A DNA stretch of 64,000 bases from Amblyornis subalaris. Lineage: Eukaryota > Chordata > Aves > Passeriformes > Ptilonorhynchidae. Location of the stretch: contig JACAXG010000006.1 of the NCBI GenBank assembly GCA_018881555.1, forward strand, positions 930,001 to 994,000, written 5' to 3'. The notes beneath the pieces were generated by a model that ran no database searches, was not told the origin of the DNA, and saw only the letters and a program-made list of their open reading frames with translations. How positions within the stretch are numbered: position 1 is the stretch's first letter; each line of letters starts with the position of its first letter. Shown here in pieces: positions 35,704-50,062 of the stretch. The position numbers and the translations under genes were made by a program.

Positions 35704-37989
35704 AAGTACATGGGTTTGTGTTTTCCAGATTACTGGGAACTCATATCAAGACAGTGACATTTGATTGCATCCTGCAAGAAGAATAGTTTACACATAGCTG
35801 AAGAACAGAGTCACTATTTAAGCTGTAAAATATTCTGGTTTGCGCCACTTTCATCTTGATAGACGTTAACGTAACCTTCTTTTGCCAAACTGAAGATAAA
35901 CTGTTTGTCTTGCAGTCTCATTCCAAAATAGAGAAATTACTTATGTGCCTCACCCCTAAAAGGAACAGTATGTGATGAAACAGAATATGCCTGAACTTAT
36001 ATTTAATTTTGCTGACAAATGTATTTTGAGTGACTGACTGTTCCTCAACTTCTTTTCCAGTCCTTTATTTTTATGAGTTTTTTTTTAAAAACTGATCTTT
36101 CCACAGACTGGTGACACAACGTCATCTCAAGATTGGAATTTGTCAGAACACGTTTGATGAAATATATTTAACTAAAATATGCTGCTTCTTGGACGCCAAA
36201 ACATTTTGCAGAAGTGCTGGTGTTGATAAATGGGGAGTTTTCTGTATCCCAGGTTGAGGTCTCTGGTTATGTCTGATCTGAAAACTTGATCTTTCTAACT
36301 CAGAAATAGATGCTTCAACACAATTCCACACCCTTCCATTTTAAAAGTTTTTGTTTTCNTTTCAAGACTGTATGAAAAAATTGGAAAACCTGCACAGTTT
36401 TGGAATGGACTTATTCCACTATCACCCAGCCAGCTCTGCTCGACACCTCCTCTCCCACAAATGACTGTGCCAGGTTTCCAGAAATGGGTGTAAGGCTACA
36501 GCTGTAGATTTTTTCCTCAGAAGTCACCTGTCATCTCTCTGCAGCTTGAGCTTCCACAGATTTCTATTTTTCCACTGAGTCAGGCTAAGGGCTGTCAAAG
36601 CAGACCACAAGCTCACACCAGCCAGAGCTGTGACTCGGCTGGCTGGCTCTGAGTTGCTGTTCTGGCCATCCTGGCTGGTTTCAGCAGGGCGACCACTGTG
36701 GGCACAGTTTTTAAACACAAACAAACCAACTAAAAAGAAGTTTACAAATGTTTGTCTTCAAATTCCTGCACAAGGGTAACTTAATTGAAACCCACACCTG
36801 GTTGAGCAGGGTTAGGCTGTGCCAAAGAAAGCCTCTGTGCCTGTTTCATTTGAAACCTATGGAAGGAAGATAGTTCGTTAAGTCTGCGGTTTCCAGAAAT
36901 GTCTCTGATGTGGAGTTAAACTTCTTATGCTTTGAGCTCTTGTTTTGTTAAATGGGTGCAACGTTAGTTGTACAGCCTGAATTTTAATGACCTGTTTCTT
37001 GGTTTAAAAGATGGAGTCACATTTTCAACCTTTGAGGCTGTGGTTGGAGATTAGGTAGATAACTTAAAAAGCCTGACCAACTCCCCTAATTAGATTTTGG
37101 TTCTTGCAGTATATGCTGAACTTTAAGGGTCATGTTTCCACACACTGAATTCTCAGGCCATTTCCCAACACACCTTGAACTTAGAGTAAAACCTGAAATA
37201 CCTTATCAGAAATATTTTTTCTTTGGATTCCCTGAAAGTCCTGGACTTGACCTGCAGAAAAATACTACTTCTATTTTTCTTTTTTCTTTTCCCCCAAAAT
37301 TAGTACATCTCTTGACATTGTGAATAGCTTTGAAAAGTGTCTCTCCTGTTAGTCAAAATAGTAACAGCAAATATTATGTTCTTCTTTGAAAAGCAGCTGA
37401 CACATCTATCACANTTCTTCCATAGAGGACCTTGTGTTGCCATTCTCAAAAATTCACAAGAGGTAAATTCTCCAAGAGGTCATAACTTCCAGCCATATCA
37501 GGAATCAAAGGTAAATCGTGCTTGAAGAGGCGGCCTTTGGAGACTGGAGCATTGGTACCTGTCTGACAGGCTGTGGGCTCCTGATCCCTCAGACCGTTTG
37601 TGGAAATGGGATTTGGGGTGACCGAAGCACCACAGGAAAATGAGCTGCAGATCACTGGGAGGTGCCTTTCATAGATCTTTGGGACGTGCATCCTTGGGGA
37701 TGATCTGTGCAAGTGGTTTGACTGTGGTGGCTGTAAAATTGAGTCTGGCAGATTGTATGTGTTTTAGCTAGTTTAAACTACCTAACGTGCATGCTCCACA
37801 GCTGGTGGGCAGGGATCAAAGAGGAGCTTGTAGGGGATGTCACTGAGATGAATGCAGTACATTAAGGCAAAACCATCCAACTCCACATTCTCCAAGTAGG
37901 AATTTATCATCGTGCCAAGCTGTTACAGTGGGTGGTCTCTGTATTACTAATATGATGTAGCTGTTAGAAAGGTATTTCCATCCCTCATA
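35704..37989. other. Unique non-coding stretch
   Basis: Nothing recognisable in either strand. Frames do not exceed 88 codons. N bases lie near 36359 and 37414. Confidence 0.5.
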
Positions 37990-38310
37990 ATTTTGTATGT
38001 TTACTTACCCTTGCTGCGACACTGCTATTGACTGTGAAGTTGTAATTATAACTAATAATTCAGTAATCCTGATGATATATTGCAACAAACTGACCAACAA
38101 TTACATAGGAAACAGTCACTGGGCTCTGCCTGGCATCAGACAACTTTAATTAGAGATGATGGATACCTTATCCAGCCTCCAGGGTGCAGAGGATTTTGAG
38201 AGCTAAATGGTAACATTTCTATTAATTTACATGATCTTAGGAAATGTCAGTTTGCTAACTGTTCAAATAAATAAGTCTCCTTTTGCAAAAATAGACTAGT
38301 TTACGGAACA
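37990..38310. promoter_or_regulatory. AT-rich enhancer-like tract
   Basis: Clustered ATTA/TAAT cores (TGTAATTATAACTAATAATT near 38040 and CTTTAATTAGAGATGATGG near 38145) and TTAATTTACATGATC near 38225 form a dense group without open frames or repeats. Composition and motif density resemble conserved non-coding elements near developmental genes. This is an inference only. Confidence 0.15.
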
Positions 38311-41300
38311 AGGAGGAAAATAATTTTAGCAGCTGTTAGCTTTAGCTGAAATCAGCAGCATCCTGAGTTGCCAAGATCAATCAGTTCTGTAAGGAGAAGA
38401 GGAAGTGCTCGCAGAGGTGTCTTTCTCCCCTACAGGCACTAAGTTGAAATTTCTTCTTCCTGTATTCAGAAAATATTTTAAAATTCAAAGTATATGTGTA
38501 GCAATTTAAGTCAGTTACCCAAAGAAGAACTGTGCACATGAACTGGAAAGGAAAACTACCCTTCTCCACTCCAGCCTTTGCAAGAATGATGTTTCTATTT
38601 TGGTGAAACATGTGGCACATGTCATTGTTTTTTTCAATATAGTAGCGAGATGCAACATGAGAAGGTCTTGAGATTGATANGCTACTTGTAAGGGACCTTC
38701 AAACTACTAATTAGGAAAAGACAGTCCTTATATTCTGTGCCCAACCTCAAAATAGGTATACATTTNCTTTAGAAAATATGCAGTTTCCACAAGTGGAAAT
38801 CACAGTTTGTGACTAACAGCACAGGAGAGATCATCAAACCTGTGTGTCACATGGAGGGCTGCCATTCTAGGTATCACTGTGCTTTCTTCCACAGCACCCC
38901 TAATTCAGGCACTACCGTAATCCCTTTCTTCCTTTTAAACTGTTTTCCCATACGTAGCTCTACTGCAAAACCAGTCCCTCTGTAGTGGTTTCAGGGCAGT
39001 GGAAGAAATGCATTCAATTACATACACAAACATAACCATGGAAAGTTAAAATGGGTTCAGCTTCTCCTATACCTTTCTTATCTTGCTTGTTTTCTAAGCT
39101 TTGGAACAGGAGCCTTGTTTAAACATAAGTAAGCATAACACCCTAATTTTAAATATGGACCTGTAGGCAGCAGTATAACATAAGTGTTAATGCAATAACT
39201 TTGAATGTAGACCTCAGCTGAACCCTAGAGAGCCGTGGTGGTTCTGCAGTACAAATACAGTCATTCAGGGGTGATCCTTTGCTTGGATAAAATGCTTCCA
39301 TTCAAAAGTAATGATAGTGTTTGAATTAATTAAGTTATAACTGAAGTTTTTCCACGATGCTATCTTAAAACAATAACCTAGCAGTGGTACCCGCAGCCTA
39401 ATCAAAATCAGGCTTTGTGGTTTTAGGTGATACACAAACACTTCTGTAGACCTGAGGTAAAAAATGTGGAGCATTTCTAAGGGAATTAAGAACCTCAAAC
39501 TCACCTTCCAAAGTAATCTTGCTACTTAGGAGCAGCTTTTTCAAAGTGTTTATTGCCCCTTTCAACAGCAGCAAAGGGTGAATGATAAATAGAGAGCTGC
39601 AAGTCATAGGTACGGATATCAGTAAGCCTGAGGTACCAGGGCACACGTCTGCAGCTATTCACACCTATGTACTCTTAGAAATCTGAGCTTAGATACCTCC
39701 CTAATTTAAAAAAAAAGGAATTAACAGCACAAAGCCTAATCCTGAACCGAGAATTGTGAGCCAGAATACCTTTAGAAAACAATTTTCAAAGGTATATTTT
39801 CCCCTGAGATTGTAAATAAGCTGCCTGGGAGAGTTTATTGTATGAGGTTAGTTACAGAAGTAACTTGATTCTAACAGGCATCTGTCTGTCTGCTTAGCTG
39901 GCATGTTGTTTAGCAAACCAGTAGTTAAGCCACTGTTGAAAACTGTCTTTAGAGTTGCCCTGGAGCACCTGTACNGTACTTGGGAAAGGAATGCACAAAG
40001 GAACAGAGCTGTTAAAAGCAAATACTTATAGCAAAATACATCTTTTTANGTTAAAAGAAATCATACATCTTGTGTAGTATGCCTTCAAAATNTTAGAAGC
40101 ATTTCTGTCTGAAGCAGTCCTGTGAAGTGAACAGAAGGCAGAAGGAAAGCTCCTTAAAGACTCAGGCTCGCTTTGAGCTTTCACTGGTAGAAATAGGTTT
40201 TGACTGGTGTCTTATATAAATTAATTTAATGCCCCTTGTGCTGGAAAGACATTGTCTCTTGATCTTACTGCTCACGGACACTTTTCTTTGTGTACCAGAG
40301 AGACAAGAAATCACAGCATTTAAAAGAAAGAGGCAGCGAGGGTTCCCTCTCCTGCAACCACTCTTCGGCCGCAGGAGTTTCTGTAAGTGCTGTCTTGCTT
40401 CTTCCCTCAGCTTCCCAGCACTGTCCTACAGTTCAGACTATCCCCAGCACAACTGGGTTGAGGTGAGATTTGATTAAGCTGGTGGAATAGGGAAGAGGGC
40501 TTGAGCATGGTTACAGTGTAAGATATACTCTGGAGATTTTTTTTACTGTGTCTGAACCAAGCTTGAGTTAATCCTGAAGCTAATTTGAGATCAAAAGCAC
40601 AGAGACTGTTTGAAATCTTATCTGAATCAGACTGCCAGATCATTTAAGGCAAACATTAAATAAGATCACTTCAATTACTCCAATCAGTCAATCTTGGTAA
40701 CTGAGACTGAGTTATTCAGTTCAGAGGCTGATCAGCTACTGTTAGATTCAGGTAGTAAATGGGGTAAATTAACTGGCATGTATTTCTTAATGCTGCAGCT
40801 GGGCATCTGGAAAGATAGCTCCTGCACATCTGGACCACACCATGGCACAAGTTCAAGGATATTGTCTCCAGCATCCAAAGGGTTCAGAGTCAGGGTTTGA
40901 GTTTTGATCCACTGTCAGTGGGTACAAAAGAATTCTCACCTTTCCAGGGGCATTGCCTTTCTGAATAGATTTAGACCATTACATAAAAAAATACTGTAAC
41001 CCTCTCTGTGATATTTCAGAGGCCNTAAGAGATGATCACTGCAATATGAGATAATTATTTAAAAGGTTTTAACAGAACCCACAGTACACTGAAGTTCTGG
41101 CTGACATCCTGACAGAATTAGTNCATTTAAAAATGCACCTATGTGTGAGGAGATTGGCTTTGTTTCATCTACAGTTGTTTGTGTTAGGAGGTAGATAGTT
41201 CTGATATCAGTTTATATGCACAGAATTTTGCAGAGCTTTTTCCTAGGAGAGCTGCTTCCCCCCCTCCTCCTTATAGTGATTGGCTTTGGCTTGCAGTTCC

Positions 41301-43278
41301 CATGGTTTAGACTTCAGGTTGGGCAGCTGCAACTCAAAACTGGAAATGTGGGGCCAAGTTTCTGGCCTCTGCTTTCCGGTGCCCGCCCCAAGTAAGGCCC
41401 CTGGGTACATCCCTGCCTCTCTTCCCAGACTGTAAAAGGACTATCAAAGGGTTTGGCTGTCTTAAAAATTAGTTGAAGCCTCTGACCGACTGCAGAAGTG
41501 AAAAGGGCTTTTACTTTTCCCCCGGTTTTAAGCTGTTTAGGACATGTAACTCTTAGGTATTTCTTTGCTTTTGGTAATTCCCTCTATTTCTTGGAGTAGA
41601 AAGAAAGTATAAAGTTGTTTGAGAAAAAATGGTTTGTTTCAGAAAAAATATTTGGTGACTCTGAATTACAGATTTTCAGNTCTCAAAAATACAAACTCAT
41701 GGTTCAAACTAGAACCAGGCATAGGTATCATCTTTTTCCTTGCTGTAAATGCAGCTGTTTCTGTCCTTGCATTTTAAAAGTGAATGTGGACCTACTTCTG
41801 AGGGGGTTTTGTGTGGCTCTGTGGAGGTATCTCAGCCCTATCTGCAGAGCCCACTTTTGCAGGAGCCCTGTGTAGGCTGGTGGGTTTATAACGTACCCAA
41901 ATGGAGACTCCAAATGATGCCAACAGATTCCTCAGGCGGTATCTGAATTCAGATAAAAGGCTGAGGCCCCAACCCACCAAGTCACCTCACATCTAAAAGA
42001 GGCCAGAGGAACCAATAATATATGTAATTTACAGCATGGCAGTAATAGCNGAATTTTATAGTGGCTTTCAGTTATAGCCTTGAAATTGATTTCTTTACCT
42101 TCTGTGTATTAAATATACATAACACTTGCTGGGAGCAAACCAAGTGATGTGCATTAGATCTCAGTACATCAAACGAGCCCCAGTGTAATGTCGCCACCCA
42201 TTCATTTTGGGTGCCTATGGTATCTAGTAAGCTGCACTGCTCAAATACGCTTGCCTTTCTTTCTACATATACTTCACAANTTGAGAAGACATAGCTGTTA
42301 ATATTATTAGCAAATTGTTATTTAAGAAAAAAAAAAGGCAGGTGCTTTTGTAAATATAATAAACATCTGGTTGTGATTGGGGGAGAGATTGCTATTTGAA
42401 ATCATTCTGAGAGGTTGATAATGCTTCTCCTCAAACTGNCTACAAAATCCCCTCCCTCTTCTGCCCCAAGGCCTAAGAAAATCTCTTTTGCTTTGATATC
42501 CTGACACTTTCTCTTAGGAAAGGTCTAGTAGGAAACAGTGCTTAAGATCCAAGGGAAAAGTTCTTATCTGTTGCCTCAAACTACAGCTTTTACCTGCTTA
42601 ACACCTGTAGTTTGATAGATAACACCTTACAAGATGTGATAAAGACACTTAATGCCATTAGCAATATTCACACACTGGTAATCTCTGCTCAAAGTTATGT
42701 GTTCAGTCATTACCAGTAGTAGTTTCTATTTTCAACTGCAAGCCAATTTATCGGGGTGTGCAAACTTTGCTTAGGACTTGCAGTCCCAGTACGAATATGA
42801 CCGAGCACATTCCTGTTTCATGATTAGATCTCTATGAAAACGAGGAGGCAGTGCCTCCAGTTGCTTCATATTGCAAAGCAGCTGTGGACAAACCAGTTGC
42901 TGTGACAACGTGAGATAGNAGTTGGGAGATTCAGTGCAGAAGCTCAGCATGACAAAAAATCTTATTTCTGTCTGTGTCTTCTAGGATGTGATGTACAGCC
43001 TGGTGAGGTCCTATGCAGGTTTGCACACCAACCTTCAAGCACCTTTGGGAAGTGACAGATATTTTAGCAAAAGCACAACCCTGTGCTTTGTTCTGCAGTT
43101 TTCTTAGTTCACAGCCCCAAATTTTGGAATGCCATACTGGCTCAGAGATTCTGGTTTTTCCCTGATCTAACTTCTTGTGTGGTTACTGTTTGTTTTCACA
43201 AAATGAGTGTATGCTGCTCTGTAGTGTTGTAAATGAGTTTTCCCAGGTGCCAGGTAAAACATCAGAGATTCAAACTAA
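38311..43278. other. Unique non-coding stretch, 5 kb
   Basis: N bases are common (about 15). The longest frame is 86 codons (41615-41875, plus) with an N inside. No repeat family was identified. Confidence 0.5.
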
Positions 43279-43311
43279 TAAAAAGAAGCAAAGAAAAAAA
43301 AAGAAAGAAAA
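43279..43311. repeat. A-rich, G-interrupted run
   Basis: About 33 bases of almost pure A with G and one C interruption. It may be an old A-tail or a simple purine run. Confidence 0.75.
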
Positions 43312-46300
43312 TCAGAAAGCAGGATCATCTTAATGTCCCCTGGGGCTGTACAGTCATAGCAGCGGGAAAAGAAAATTTCAGCATGGTGGGTCTCGGAGAG
43401 AGGGATAGGCCAACTTCATAGGACATCCAGAAGTTGTGGGCTGTCACTTGGACTGCTGGCATTTAAGGATAGTACTGCCAGATGAGACTTAATAGCATTT
43501 TACACCTACCAATCTACNGAACAAGGCAAGGAAGCATCAGTTCCAGGTCATCTGAGTGTGCCAGGCTGGTCTGTACTTTGGTCTCCCTCCTAGGCGTCAC
43601 TGCTCTGTGTGCCTCCATAGTGTCAAATCCCACCCTCAGAAAAGTCTTTTCAACCACAGTGGTTGTATGTAGAACACATCACTCTGATCAGCTCCTGGGG
43701 TAAGGTTATTAAAGAAACAAATATTCCTACTCATTCCAGATGAAATGGCAGGTGCCAGCTGACTGGAGCTTTGTCTGTGGAAAAATACATCACTCTTTCC
43801 ATCATTCTTCTGCATCACAGTTTCTCCAAGGGGACACAGAGATGGACAATGTTTGTAAAGCTCTTCCTGACCACTCATTCTGTAAGGAAGTGTTTTAAGA
43901 TTTTTTTTGGTGTGTGATATTTTTAAATAATAACATCAATGATCTTTGTAAATGACAGAAAGTGAGGCCCTAAATACCTGTTCCAAAAGCAACTGTATTA
44001 TGATCTCATCAGCAGGATAGTTGTGCTTTTTAATTGTTCACTTCCATTGCAGAGAGTTGCTAATTAAAGATGTCATGTAGACCCACACAGGAAGGAAAGA
44101 ATTTCACAAAATATCCTGTTTCCCACCCATCAGATGGGAATAGAGTGGGGGAAGAGAGAATGAATCAAAGGATGAGCACAAGAATATAAAGCTAAAGCTG
44201 CAGGAGTGACAATAAGGGTTTGTTCTTTTCCACAGGAGCCTGTCCCAAGAAAGGATTCCTGATGGGACATTTCCTGTTCACATTACTGTCTTTCTCATGA
44301 GAATCCACTCTCAGACCCCATGCCTCCTTGTGTACTCTGACAGATGGTGGCATCCAACTGGACCCTGACTGAGCAAAGTAAGGAGGAGTCAATGACATGA
44401 GACAGTCCTGGTGGTGCTGGAGTGTGAGGCATAATCCACAGCTAACACTCATGTTACAAGAACTGCAGCAAGAATGAAAAATACTTTTGTGATTGCTTGT
44501 GGCTACTCCAAATAAAAATAATGCAACAGATCTCAAGAATGCAAAGACACTTCAAGAGCTTTAGTCAATTTTGGTTAATGCATGCTAAATTATACCTATG
44601 GGGTCCTGTTCTATGTAAAGATTTCTTCAGAAGTGTTAAACATATCTGATGCTTATCAAGAATGCTTGGGAATAATCAACATATATTTGATACTCTGTAC
44701 AGTTGCCCTTGGAATAGCTGTTCTGCCAGTGGCACTTTTGGTCTAAATTCCTACTTAAACTGTTGGGTAGGCTTTGGTAAAAGGAATGAAAAAAACCCCA
44801 GACCAAACTTATTAACCAGGTGCCTAACTCCAAGTTTCAGAAGTTCAGTAGACACCAAGATACAGAAGACACAATTGTGGCATAAAACCATTACAGAAAG
44901 CATGTGAGGCAGAAATAACAGAGACATTTTGTAGGTCTGATATGGTGCTGTCCTTTAGACTAAGGAGTTTGGTACTCTTGTCCCGTGATGGTGATGTCTG
45001 CCTGGCTGAGTGAAGTCACTGAAGCCTGTTAGTACCACATGAATAATAAATGCAAAACCAGAGTCCTGTCCTGACAGGGAGCACATCTGTGTTGTTCTGC
45101 AGAAAGCCTGAGAAACAATCCTGGAATGGTTCTTGTGAAATTAAATGTATGTTTGAATTCCTTCTTCTGTTAAACTGATATGCTATTCCTCTGCATTTTG
45201 TGAATGGGTTTATGTGTTACTAATCTTAGTTGATCCCATTATTGGATAATTAAAGCAGATAGTGGAAAATTGTGAGAGGCTGGATTTTCAAAAACATCAT
45301 CACCTGCTGGGGTTTCCAGCTTTGTCCCTAATGACATTGTCCAGAAAGCTGTGGCCTTCACAGGAACGAAGACTTGGCCATGCACTTTTACATCAACAGG
45401 GGTGCATTTGCTTTTTTTAGGCCTCTAGTGGTCCATTTGGAAGAAATTAGTAATGGCTAGAAAATACAAATTTACTTTGGAGTACAAAAATGAAAATAAT
45501 CAAAGGCAGTGTAAAACATAAACTTTTACAACTTTCTGTGCACCTGAGGTATTCAATATACTCATTGCACAATGGCAGCAACACAGTTTAGCTGGTTTAA
45601 GTACATTTAAATGCTCTCTAGTACATCTTAAAGAAAAATCACAGGAGAACTAAAATGGGTAGATCTTAGTAATTCTTCTTCCAGAACTCTCCTACCACTG
45701 TAGTTCAGGAATAGCTGTAGAACAGCTGGTCTATGATAATACCACTTGGAGAGAAACCTGTGAAAAAACCCAGGGGAAGTATCATACAGTTCCTTATCAT
45801 ATCTGTGAATTGCCCATCTAGATCATCTCAAAATGGAGAAGTTGCCTACAGGTTGTGAGAGGTAAGAGCAAGCATTACTAAAGGGAATTCCAAGGGATTC
45901 TGTGCTTCACTGAAAAAATTCACGCTGATACTCTTGTATTTGAGTATTTTCAGTTCCAAATCCTGCTCAGGAAATGTGGTTTAATTTGCGTTTTGAGTTT
46001 GTTTTTTTTTTTTTCCTTTCCTTTTGACTGATTGTTACTTTTTACCCAAAATCACTGTTTATATCATTCAGTAGTTTATCACCAAGAACACCCGTGTGGG
46101 AACTGAGAGTGATAAGGAAATTTTTGGTATATCACTGTTTTCTATTAGCAAGGTGTGAACATGTATAGAAGTTGCTATCTGTCTTATTTAAGTAAGATAA
46201 GGGAATTATGAAGTGGGGTGTGTTCTACCTATGGTTAATGTGTAAAATCCCACCTGAAGAGATAAACACTAGGAAACTGTAAATTAAATGCAAAAACAAT

Positions 46301-47707
46301 GTCTCAAAAATGTTCACCAAGGGATTTTATCATTCTTTTTTTTTTTTTTTNCCCNGAGCAAATCTTGTATTATTTTCTTATTTCTTTAAAACTTGTTAAT
46401 GGCCATGCCACAGTGAGGTATTCACTTATATNGCACTTGGGAATTGTGTTTGGGAAACTTCTGGTTTTTACACTGGATTAGTGCTTGCAAGGATGTATGG
46501 TTGAATACAAATGTAGGGAGAATCCTTAATATAATAGAGTGGTTTAGACCAAACAAATCTTGAGGGACTGTGCTGAGGTGATATGAGGGTTCATCGTCAT
46601 AACTTTACTGCAAGTAGAGTGGAGAGGNGCCTTGTCCTTTGAAAATACTCATTTGAAAACATCCTGAGCTGAAGATGACACAACCGACTTTGCGGANAGC
46701 ACTGGCCTGGGAAAGTTGTGTGTTTTCACAGCTTTTCCTTTCCCTNACAGATAAAAAGTGCCTAAATAGCTTTGGATTCAGTATCCCCAATTATTTTGTG
46801 GATCTGTGCATTTCCTTCTGATTTTTTAGTTCCCTAATAGAACACCAGTGCCACTATGCTTCTCATTTCTTTTAGACTGAAAGCTTCTAAACTACTCTTG
46901 GCCTGTGCATGCTACTGTGAAAATGTAAGATTGATCTGCTTCACTCAGGCTGATGTAGTTGTGTCCCTGTAGTAGTAGTCGCACACACAGCCAAAAAGTA
47001 TAGAAATACTGTTGTCTAACCCGAGGCATTCTCCTACCTCCATGTTTAGTATGCAAATATGGAGTCTGGCTTTTCGATCTGTTGAATGCCTAGAGCATCT
47101 TACCTCCCTTTGAAGAGTTGGTTTTGCTTATCTTGCCTATTCGAAACTTCTTAAGTATCTGCTTTTGTCCTGCACACAAGACAAGAATTCTAAGTGGCAT
47201 GATGCAGACCTTCTAGCATAGCCCATCACTGGCTGGGCTTGGAAAACCTTGCCAGGCTTGCTCTCATTGGTCAAGATTTATCACTGTAACTATGCTTCTT
47301 GACAGATGCTATACAGACGTCATGTGTCCTGTGACAGAAAACAACCAGGAGGCTTTTGTCTAGCTCAGAGATCTTGACTCTGCTTCACTGACCAGCACTA
47401 TGTCAGAAAAGTCCTGTCATCCTGCTGCTTTTTAGGGTTCTCCTCATAGCTCCCTTTCTTTCCAGTGTGAGTCCCTGTCTTCTGGTACCAAGACAGACGA
47501 GTCTCCCTGGGTGAGCTTAGCTCTCTCTGCCCATGTCAGGCAGCCTCCATTGCCAGCAGCTGTTTTGCTGCATGAAGGACCTTAAGTGTTGCTTCCATTG
47601 AACTGAAAAGGCTGGACTTGGCAAGCTCGTTGGCTTAATGAGGTCTGCAAACTGTCTTTGAATCCAAGACTCCCATGCTGGTAATTGTTAGCACTTTTCA
47701 ACACAGC
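43312..47707. other. Unique non-coding stretch with T-runs
   Basis: T13 at 46002-46014 and T15 at 46336-46350, the latter directly followed by two N bases (46351 and 46355), which suggests a base-calling problem at the homopolymer end. A 114-codon minus-strand frame (44192-44536) is not recognisable. Confidence 0.5.
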
Positions 47708-47750
47708 AGTCTTTATATGGGGTAAAATATTCAAAAGTGCTTAAGTGAAG
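47708..47750. repeat. Possible ancient repeat trace
   Basis: The sequence ATTCAAAAGTGCTTAAGTGA resembles a motif (TTTTCAAAAGTGCCTAAGTGA) found in old palindromic interspersed repeats of reptiles and birds. Only about 20 bases match, so the call is tentative. Confidence 0.3.
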
Positions 47751-47768
47751 GTCAATAAGACNTAGCTA

Positions 47769-47790
47769 TTAAAATAAATAAATAAATAAA
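47769..47790. repeat. (AAAT)n microsatellite
   Basis: Five tetranucleotide units directly after the possible ancient repeat; it may derive from an A-rich tail. Confidence 0.9.
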
Positions 47791-49857
47791 CCCCAGACCC
47801 ATAATTAACAGATGTTTGTGGTCCTGCAATAAGTGAAACTATTTTAACAGCACTGTGGTAGAAACCAAATGCTGAAGTAACCCTTTGGTTAAAAAGCAGC
47901 ATAACTGTGTAGCCTGATTGGAAGGACTCCCTGGCTGAGAATAAGCAGCCCCTGGGTTCAGGGAACAGCTTAGTACACAGACAAACCAAAACAGGACCAA
48001 AAGGACGGTGCTTGGAAGAGCTTCCACCTGCAGAGCTGTACCTTGGGGGAGTACCTTGTCTGCCGCAGGATAACCTGGTACCTTGGGGGCAGCTGGTTCA
48101 GGCTGTGACATCTCACCTCCTTTTCCTGTGAGCTGCTTCCATGTTTGGGGCAGCACAAAACAGGCATCATGGAGGAAAGCTGCACAGCAGACAGGCTGCA
48201 TGGAAAGTCTCAGCCTGGTGGTCCCCCTTAAGCTGAGGGATGGTGAGTGGTATCTTCAGGGAAAGGAGATAGCAGCTTCAAAGTCCTCAGGAAACCAAGA
48301 ATTTGTGTCTTGCGTACTGGCTACTGAACAAGAAGGGGGAGAACACCACTTCTTCCTTTATGAAATCTGGCCTTTTAATTTCCTTTGCTTTTACTACATG
48401 TGTCCAAAAATGAAGTGTTTCATTTTGGGGGTCAGAAGGAGCTTTTCAATGCACATGAGGTTTTCTCTTTTTTCATTTCATAGAAAAAAATTAAGGGGGT
48501 GTGGGGGAAGAGGAGGAGAGTTGCATCAGTTTAATGCAAGCCTCCAAAATATTTTTAACTCAGCAGTCACAGTGAAAATAAATGCAGTTATTCACACAGC
48601 TCTACTCACTTTGCACACAGAAGCAGTGAGATGATTCACAACTACAGATATTTCATTTTAAGGCATTCATTTACACAGTGAAGTAGCAAGATTGAGCATG
48701 GGAATATGTNTTTTGGATTCAGGACCTGGGTTTGTGAGCACATATGATGGAAATCGAGTACAAATCCCACTTAGATTTGAGTTCCTCCTCCTGCTAAAGC
48801 CTGCAGCTTGTGTAGTGTATCTGATAGTTACTTGNTTTAATAGTAATAACCTGGTGTAGGTTGGAATAAAAGCTTTTCACAATAAACGTCACCTCTATTG
48901 ATCTGACTAGCTTTGACCCAAGTGTTAGACTGCTTTCTCCTGCAGGTTATGGAGGTATGGTGTAAAATGAGAGAATCCTTTGCCTTTAGGTTGAGCAAAT
49001 GAAACCAAATTTATGGCAACAAAAACTTTGGAGACTAACTTGCTATCTCATTTATCCTTCTAAGTGTAAATGAAAATCACATGTNAAATATTGTTAATAA
49101 AACAAGTGTCACTTTTGGTTATTTTAAGCCTGGACTCTGCCAAATGTAAATACAATAAATAATTTTAGAGAGAAAACTGGGTAAGGCAGCCCAAAATCTG
49201 CTTTTGTATTTTGTTTTATAGAGATGCCAAGACTGTTTGATCAGCATGGGAGAGCAATTTGTTGACTCACGAACCTAGCTCTCNCTGATTACTGCTTACA
49301 TAGCACTTTGGAAAGGTTGGCCAAATACCTTCAAGTCAAGTACCTTGTTATTATGAACATGAGTGCCAGTAACAAAGAAAAAATAGCCTACATGTCATTG
49401 AATAATAAATCATGGACGCAAATAAATGGCTTTTCTAAGAAACGCTCTATTTACATTTGGTCACGTGACATGGCTTTGCTTATGCTCATGGANGTGATAA
49501 CACTTGAAAGAATACTTCCTTTTCAGTGCAGCATCTTGGCATCAATCATCCTAGCGCAACTGCATGTTCTGGGATCTGTTTGCAATCAGGCTAACGAAGG
49601 AACAAGGGAGATGTAGCGGTAAGGCCAATTTTTAGTTGGAGTGATGAAGCTGTGTAGGTAAACATAGCTGGCCTTATTCAGCGGTCATAAACTACCTCCC
49701 TCACACGAGCCTTTGGCATAATTACTCATGCAGAACAGGTATTCATCCTCTCTAAGCACCACATAAATGAGGCCATGGTAAAGTTATGCAAAGGAAATAT
49801 GTATCCAATCTGATAAGAAGTCCCTAATAATTGCTGGTATTTTCCATAATATTAGTT
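47791..49857. other. Unique stretch with the longest open frame of the window
   Basis: The plus-strand frame at 48083-48634 has 183 codons, the longest here. Its translation is rich in Cys, Phe, Ser and Gly, has no recognisable domain and overlaps a 120-codon minus-strand frame (47839-48201). No splice or promoter structure supports it. Confidence 0.4.
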
Positions 49858-50062
49858 TAGGGCTAGAGCCACAAAAAAGGTTTAGGCATGTAAGCTCTGC
49901 CTAACTGCCTCCTAGGCATTTGTGGCCAATATTTAGATCCTCAAAACCCCTGTTCAGCTACTGCCTAACCCTAGAGGCGTCTGAAGTCTGTAAGTGCCTA
50001 TGTTCCTGCCAGTAAAATTCCTGAGGTGCCCAAAGGTCTGCTCCTGGGCATGCCTGGGACTG
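49858..50062. repeat. Probable ancient amniote interspersed repeat
   Basis: About 200 bases repeat the theme CCTAACTGCCTCCTAGGCAT, TTTAGGCATGTAAG, TGCCTAACCCTAGAGGCGTC and AAGTGCCTATG. Such GCCTAA/TTAGGC-rich inverted sequence is typical of old non-autonomous elements shared by reptiles and birds. The family cannot be named by eye. Confidence 0.45.

Noticed and set aside
48083..48634. 183-codon open frame, longest in the window
   Set aside because: No domain, irregular composition, overlapping frames on the other strand and no splice or promoter structure; expected by chance at this scale.
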